Source: Cruorifilaria tuberocauda
Lineage: Eukaryota; Nematoda; Chromadorea; Rhabditida; Onchocercidae
Direction of reading: 5' to 3'
Length of the DNA stretch: 64,000 nucleotides
Assembly: GCA_013365365.1 (NCBI GenBank)
Contig: JABVXU010000194.1
Span: 1 to 64,000, forward strand
Part shown: positions 58,037-64,000 of the stretch, piece by piece
How the letters are laid out: each line of letters starts with the position of its first letter
How positions within the stretch are numbered: the first letter of the stretch is position 1
Program-made: the position numbers and the translations under genes
The notes under the pieces: model-generated
Database searches by the model: none
What the model saw: the letters and a program-made list of their open reading frames with translations, nothing else
What the model was told of the DNA's origin: nothing

Positions 58037-60680
58037 ATGGATTACGTGAAATGGCGTGCTAGGAATTTATATTGCATACATTCTTTTTGGAAGCGACAGT
58101 TGTCCTCTTGTTTGCTGCCGCAAAATGTAGAAGTTCCTCTAATTTATTCAAGATCTAATTTCCGAATTAAAATTCATACGTTGGAAGCTTTTCAGATTTA
58201 ATGTAAAAGTATTGTAGTCTACTGATATTAATTCAGTGATTAGGAACTTTGTATAAAACTATAGTGGGCTCTATTATATCATTTCGTGATCTTTTCTGCA
58301 TGCTTGACGTTTGGAATTGCATAACTCATAGAATGATGTTATTTGAAAATATCTTATTATTTAAAGTAAACTTTAGATTTTGTAACATTTTAATAAAAGG
58401 ATTTATTTAATTCATTTCATAAATTTACAAGCAGTAGAATTATTCAGATCCGTTTAAATTGTTTGACCTTCATAGAGTATCAGCACTATTTCATATGGTA
58501 CTATTTTACACATATTTTTAGTTCATAATTTTACGTCAACCTTTTGTATCAACATCTCAAACCGTGAGAGGATCCACTCGTAAATTTCATCACCCATATT
58601 TGGCTGCCGAAGAAGTGTTTAGTACACGATTGCCCAGCTTTATCAGGGATAAGCTGAAAGCACTTCAGGTAACTTTCTTATATCGCAATATTTGTTGCTC
58701 ATCAAATTCACTAAATTGATATCAAGTTTAAAAGCTTTGGTTTACAGTTCGAAATCGTTGAAACTCTCGTGAGGAATGCAGAAAATACCCCGTTGTTATC
58801 GACATGTTTTTCAAGTTCAGCATTTACGAAAACTTTCCAAGATATGGCAAAGTATTATTTCGATCAAGGTGGAAAATTATTTCGGCCAACCATTTGTTTA
58901 TTGATGGCTAGAGCATGCAATCAGTGTGAGCCTAAATCGTTGGTTTTTTTAAACTTTCTAATATACTTTGCGAGCACTGTTAGTATTTTCTCAGTTTGTG
59001 TGAGTTTTATATTCTGCGTCATATATTACAATGTTCATTTACAGTTTCAAAAAGCATACAGTGATTACTTTATAGATTCACTTCATGTTCTTTCATCTTC
59101 GAAGTAAAAGATTGTACACGTGATAGATCAATTTATATCGCAAAAAATTCATCTTTCAGAATGTTAGTAGATTCGGGTCGTGAAACAGTAACAAGAAATC
59201 AGTACAAAATAGCGGTAATATCAGAAATGATACACACTGCATCATTGGTTCATGATGATGTCATCGACGAAGCTGACATAAGGCGTGGAAGTCGAACTGT
59301 AAATGCGCTTTGGGGCAACAAAATGGTAATCGGTCTGTCTCATGTTATCTTTTTCTGAAATTTTAATCAACGCAATATTCTAACTAATCACCAGTTATAA
59401 ATTTTTGTGGCGAATTATCAGAAACCTGGTATCTGGTATCTATACTGGAAGAAGTCGTGTCTTTGATATATTATTGTTTCTTTCAGTAAGCTTATAGCTT
59501 AGAAATTTTAAACTTTGGAAAACATATACCTTTTTATAGAGAAATATTAATTGTCCTAACATGGAATTCAGTGAGAAAAAAAGCGTCGATTTATAGATAT
59601 CATTAGATTTCAAGAAAAAAAACTGAATGATATCTTTCATTCACTTCTTTCACTAGAAAAATGTCTCTAGGCTGTGCTGGTTGGCGATTTTATCCTGGCT
59701 CGTGCAACGCAAGTATTATGTAGCATCGGAAGGCCGTCAGTCATTTCGGTCATGGCAACCATCATTGAAGATCTAGTGAAAGGAGAGTTTATGCAAATGA
59801 ATGATGGGGCAGATTTAAATCCTACGCAGAGGTTTAACAAATATATGGCTAAAACATACTCAAAAACAGCATCTCTTTTTGCTAATAGCTGTAAATCAGC
59901 TGCAATGCTTTCAGGTGAGTAATGACATGCCCAATAACTTTGATAACTTAAGTTGGCGTGACTCGGCATGGCATGTTCAGTTTGTTTTTGTAATTTTGTA
60001 CATTAGTGTCAGTGATCAATACAAAAATCTATTCTGTGTTGGAAACTTTGTTCAATTCAATTGTCCAAAAAAATTTTTTTAGATGTGTCAGAGGCAGATG
60101 AGCTTTCCGCATATGAGTACGGAAAATCTTTAGGCATCGCTTTTCAAATGATCGATGATTTGCTGGATTATGTTTCGACATCATCTGTTACGGGAAAACC
60201 GACTGCAAATGATCTCAAGTTAGGTAACTTATTTAAGTTTAGCGAAGACCTAATTTGCTCTATGATTTCTCAGTCATATTTTTGTTCTAGGACTTGCAAC
60301 AGCACCTGTTCTTTTCGCTGCCGAAGAATATCCTGAATTAAATAAGTTAATAAAGCGAAGTTTTTCTAAGGAAGGTGACATAGAATTAGTTTGGGAAATT
60401 GTTGGTAACAGCACTGGTCTGGAGAAAACACGAATTGCAGCTCGGCAACATGCTGAGCATGCTGTCAAAATGGTATTAACAGCACTTTATAGATTCACCT
60501 GTTGCTTCATAATTTTCTTGTCATTCATTTAATAAGAAATATAAAGAATTTCAAAAAATTGGCTTACTTTATGATCTGAAAATCTTCTAATGTTTTCAGG
60601 TTCGCAATTTCCCCAACGGCGATGGAGTGCGTGATCATTTGATACAAATAGCTTTAGCACAAACCGAAAGAAATAGGTAG
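58037..60680 (+). CDS. coq-1: Polyprenyl (decaprenyl/solanesyl) diphosphate synthase subunit 1, COQ1/PDSS1
   Basis: Eight exons: 58037-58132 (tentative), 58522-58668, 58748-58923, 59160-59325, 59671-59914, 60083-60223, 60291-60472 and 60600-60680, about 410 residues versus 415 in human PDSS1. The enzyme makes the isoprenoid tail of ubiquinone in mitochondria by adding isopentenyl diphosphate to an allylic primer. Visible motifs: GGKLFRP (primer/IPP binding), the first Asp-rich motif in HDDVIDEAD (172-176) followed by RRGSRTVN, GDFILARA, KTASLFANSCK, GIAFQMIDDLLD with the second Asp-rich motif (301-305), GKPTANDLKLG, and a family-like end. Both catalytic motifs are intact. Exon 1 supplies an Arg/Lys/Ser-containing N-terminus (MDYVKWRARN; FWKRQLSS) that would suit mitochondrial import; it follows an acceptor-like TTTTTAG and fits by phase only. 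In other animals a second subunit (PDSS2) is needed; it is not in this window. This is the only confident plus-strand gene. Confidence 0.96.
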
Positions 60681-61082
60681 TCTGTGAGATGTTTATGTCA
60701 AGGTTTATTTTCACAAATTTTATGTTCTCGAAACGTAAGGTGCAAGCATTTCAACAAAGTAGACGTATTCAGTTCCTAAAGAAATTTGAAGCTTTAACAT
60801 TAAGCAAGAAAATGAACATAATGATGAGTGGAGCTAGAAGTCAAATACAGCTATAGGTTGATTCCTCCTTAATCTATAATTTTTTCCTAATTCCGGATTA
60901 GAACTGTTCCGAAATAACTGTTTTATATTTTCCTTACTTTTCGGTTTCTTAGAAAATTTGTTGACTGTTAGATTGTCAGTAATAGTAAGCTGAAAATTAT
61001 ATTCATTTGGTGATGTAAACGGTGATATAAATAATAAAACATTTTGTTTATGAAAATTCTAAAAATACAATTCAATTTATAG
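60681..61082. other. Convergent 3' region of COQ1 and coiled-coil gene
   Basis: About 400 bases between two stop codons on opposite strands; it should contain both 3' UTRs. Confidence 0.6.
61033..61038 (+). terminator. Probable COQ1 poly(A) signal
   Basis: AATAAA about 350 bases after the COQ1 stop, followed by T-rich sequence, in the convergent 3' region. It is the first good plus-strand hexamer noticed there. Confidence 0.45.
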
Positions 61083-63598
61083 CTAAAATCTTGTCACTAG
61101 TAATGTAAGCCTTTTGACAGTATTTAGTTCAATTTGAGCCCGTAACTGGCAGCAATCATTTCGAAGTGAAACTATTTCGGATAACAAATTGTCGCGTTCC
61201 TGTTCTTCTTTTCGACATTCATCGCGCCAGTATACCTCTCCGTATTCATCATCGATATTTTTCAACGTTTCCATATTCTTATTCTTAAAATAAGTTTTTA
61301 AGAGTACGTACTAATATTATATTATAATAAAATTTTATCTGTTTTGCTCTTTATCACTTGTTTCGTTTTTGAAGGTATTGAAAAGATTTTCTTTTCTTCG
61401 AATTTTTAAATATATGAATTTAAAAAACAACGCTGTAAACTTCCGCTAAGCAAGTTCTAAATTTACCAGTTTCGTCACAAATCTTAGAAAGTACAACTGC
61501 ATCATAATTAATCAAGATAAACAAAGGATTATGGATATCAATGAGAGTTTGTTAACATTTCCTGTTGAGGGATTCAAATATTTCCTCAATAATAAGTTTA
61601 TTTAAATGATCACATGAATTTCTAACTCATGTAGTTATTCATAAACATTATAGACATTAACTAAAGTGGACTGTAGATTTTCTTCATGATTTTTAGCTAT
61701 ACATACCTTTTAGCTACATTAGCATGCATTGAAATAGAAATGGCTTCTTAAGAAAAAAATCTTACTTCATCTGTATTATTTAAACACTGATCCAAAGCAA
61801 TTATTTCTAATTTATGTCGAGCAATGTCCTCGCGTAAAGCTGTACAAGCGGCCAGTAACTGCTTCTCCTCAAACATTTCCAGTGTTGGAGTTGGACCATC
61901 ATTTTTTCGTGTTTCGATTTTTTCCGAATTTTCCATACGTATACTTTTCAGCTGGAGTGTGGGTGGAAATATCAGTTGGATTCAAAATTCAACAATACTG
62001 TTTAGCTATGATAGATAATAAGAATGAAAATCATTATATAAACCAAAAGACAAACAATTTACAAAGAGGTAATATCTCTTGTGAACTAGTTGTTACAAAA
62101 AAAGCGGTATAAGCTCTCAGTGGATATTGCAATTAAATAAACAAAGAATGAATAATTTGGAAAAACTTATTGTAAATGATTATCGCATGTATTTCTCCAT
62201 TTCAGTGCATCATAACTGATAAAATAGAAATCTTTTTTTTACATTTTAGTTACTTGTGCTTATTTTGTTTGCGAAATAATCACTATCGGTATGTTAAAAA
62301 ACAATAACTTTACAAACAAAAATGTAATTTCAACAGATTTTGCGCCATCATAATCTTGAAACATTATACAGCATAACTGAAGACTTTTTAATGCTAAATA
62401 CATGAAAAAAACCTTTAGAAGAAAAGCAAATCACGGAATTGGGTACGATGAATGAATTCGAGCTGCAAAAGCTTACAAGCTACAAATCTGCCCTTCTCAT
62501 TTTGTTAACCTTCTTTCATCTCCTAGATGCTATGTGCTAAATCTCGACTGCATAATGTATTCAAAAATAAATTTAATAATATCAATGTAATTAATAAGAC
62601 ATGAAAATGACTTATAGTTTTAGTAATTTCTCACACGTTTTAGTGGCAAATGATTCGTTTGGAAAAGAGAAATTTTTAGAAGAAATCAAAAAATTTAATA
62701 ATCAGTTCTAATTGTGAATAATTTTTTCCATTTCTCTAAAAGATTTTATTGAAAAAATTTAATATGTTAAGAATATGTTGTTGAGATTTTTTTTCAGAAC
62801 AGGAAAGGGCTTCAGAATAAGACATTTTCTATCTGGACGGATAATAAACATCTATGCTGGAGTGGGCTGTATGCTTATTGCTAGCAAATTAAATTAATCG
62901 AGCCTTGAGGCCTCATTCGTTGTTCAATCTCTAACCATTGTTCAGAGTTTAAATGCATTTTGCGTTTGAGTTAAGGAAAATACGGATAATAAATAATGTA
63001 TGTAAATTTCATAAGAAATGAAACAAAATATTCACTTTTCTGCAGATCATCGTAATTGCTGTTTGCACATCCCATAATTCCTCCTCGATTTGTTTCGTTG
63101 ATAAATTTAATCCTCGAAGCTCTTCTATCTACAAGTTTTGAAAATATTTTCGACAATAGAACGCGTAAGACACCGAAAAAAACCAAAATTTTAAATCGAA
63201 AACAAGTATGTGTCAAAATATTTTGGATATGATAGAAATTTTCGATTTTTTCAAAGTTGCTAAAAAAATGATTTCCTGTGATATGCAAGTCAATACAAAA
63301 AGAAAACAAAATTTGCAAAAATTTAATCTATCCATTGTAAGGGAATACAATATTTGACACATTTTCGCAAAAATGGTTATCTTCGGTATATCTGAAAAAA
63401 AATTTTGGTTGCTATGATTATCTCCACAACATGAAAACAAGAAATGATACTGGTAACAAATTCTTTTGCTAAAAACTTACTTGCAGATGAAGCTGTCTCA
63501 GACGACTTCGTTGCTTACGTTCCTCACTACGAAGTTCTTCTTCGCAGTCTGATAAATTTCCTTCACAAATAATCCTTGGCAATTTTGGTGCCACATAT
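61083..63598 (-). CDS. Coiled-coil protein, 3' part of gene, unknown
   Basis: Four exons (63598-63481, 63128-63036, 61951-61766 and 61283-61083) join with consistent phases to about 199 residues and a stop at 61083. The first opens in phase 2 after TTTTAAG, so the 5' end lies further right, beyond or near the window edge. The sequence is rich in Glu, Arg, Leu and Lys with heptad-like stretches: SDCEEELRSEERKQR, then RGLNLSTKQIEEELW, then AACTALREDIARHKLEI, then RDNLLSEIVSLRNDCCQL. A Pro-containing linker (KNDGPTPTLEMFEEKQ) separates two coiled-coil halves. No membrane segment or catalytic motif is visible. I recognise no family; a scaffold or vesicle/cytoskeleton adaptor is a guess from composition only. 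The 1.1-kb intron 63035-61952 shows nothing else. The gene is convergent with COQ1. Confidence 0.72.
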
Positions 63599-64000
63599 CT
63601 TAAAATATATCTATTTAATTTACGTCTATTCAACAACCACTTTTTTCACTGAATCCATAGGAAAATTATGTTTTCGATTTTAATTAAAAGGAAGAGCTTC
63701 ATAACATTATTTGAAGAATAAAATCATATGATTAAAAAAATTTCCAAACTTTAACTTCTAAAAACTTGAAAATCAAAGAACTGGCACTACACTCCAAAAG
63801 TAGATATGAAATTACCTACTCAAATTTTACTACACTATGGTACACTTTCTAGATACTAAAAAGTTCTTTTTTATCAAAAGCAATAAATAGTGAGGCCTGA
63901 GAGAATTTTTTTAAATTATAGATCATTATTATACTTGAAAAGTAACAAACGTATAAATAGAATGACTTAAATGGAATTCATTATGTAGAAAGGTGGATAT
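63599..64000. other. Presumed intron of the coiled-coil gene
   Basis: AT-rich sequence upstream of the first exon of the coiled-coil gene in the window. No further exon is convincing before the edge. Confidence 0.4.

Overview
This window looks like nuclear DNA from a nematode, most likely a filarial (Onchocercidae-type) worm. The base composition is strongly AT-rich. The genes are broken into many short exons by introns of roughly 80-1200 bases, and the recognisable proteins are ordinary animal housekeeping genes. About a third of the introns I could model begin GTT rather than GTA/GTG, and a noticeable minority end in AAG or GAG. There are no bacterial features: no operons with ribosome binding sites, no CRISPR array, no insertion sequence. 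All gene models were built by hand from reading frame, splice sites, phase and remembered family motifs; no search was run, and the species is inference.

Layout from left to right. 363-4604 (-) is the 5' part of a FERM-domain protein gene. 4605-14670 is a gene-poor stretch with simple repeats, an inverted repeat and a few candidate exons. 14671-16920 (-) is a compact gene for a protein ending in two Ras-association domains. 16921-25034 is again gene-poor, with one candidate two-exon microprotein (22716-23080, -) and one candidate secreted-peptide exon (about 20.8 kb, -). 25035-25938 and 26397-27342 (-) are two small membrane-protein genes I do not recognise. 28507-31854 (-) is an FBXO25/FBXO32 (atrogin-1) F-box gene. 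34793-38048 (-) is an ataxin-10 gene. 38881-50346 (-) is a 32-exon SCAPER gene. 51739-57569 (-) is a 16-exon DPP8/DPP9-type dipeptidyl peptidase. 58037-60680 (+) is the mitochondrial polyprenyl diphosphate synthase subunit 1 (COQ1/PDSS1). 61083-63598 (-) is the 3' part of a coiled-coil protein gene.

Almost everything lies on the minus strand; the COQ1 gene is the only confident plus-strand gene. It is divergent from the DPP gene, with a short shared upstream region holding the most GC-rich non-coding patch seen here, and convergent with the coiled-coil gene. SCAPER and ataxin-10 are co-directional neighbours about 830 bases apart; their human counterparts are unlinked but both have been connected to ciliary disease.

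Nothing here is clearly a new defence or mobile system. The most unusual signals are a perfect 41-base inverted repeat about 7.1 kb apart that encloses the known part of the FERM gene, an almost perfect intronic hairpin in SCAPER with the size of a small-RNA precursor, the biased intron boundaries including two probable GC-AG introns, and the 49-residue candidate membrane microprotein.
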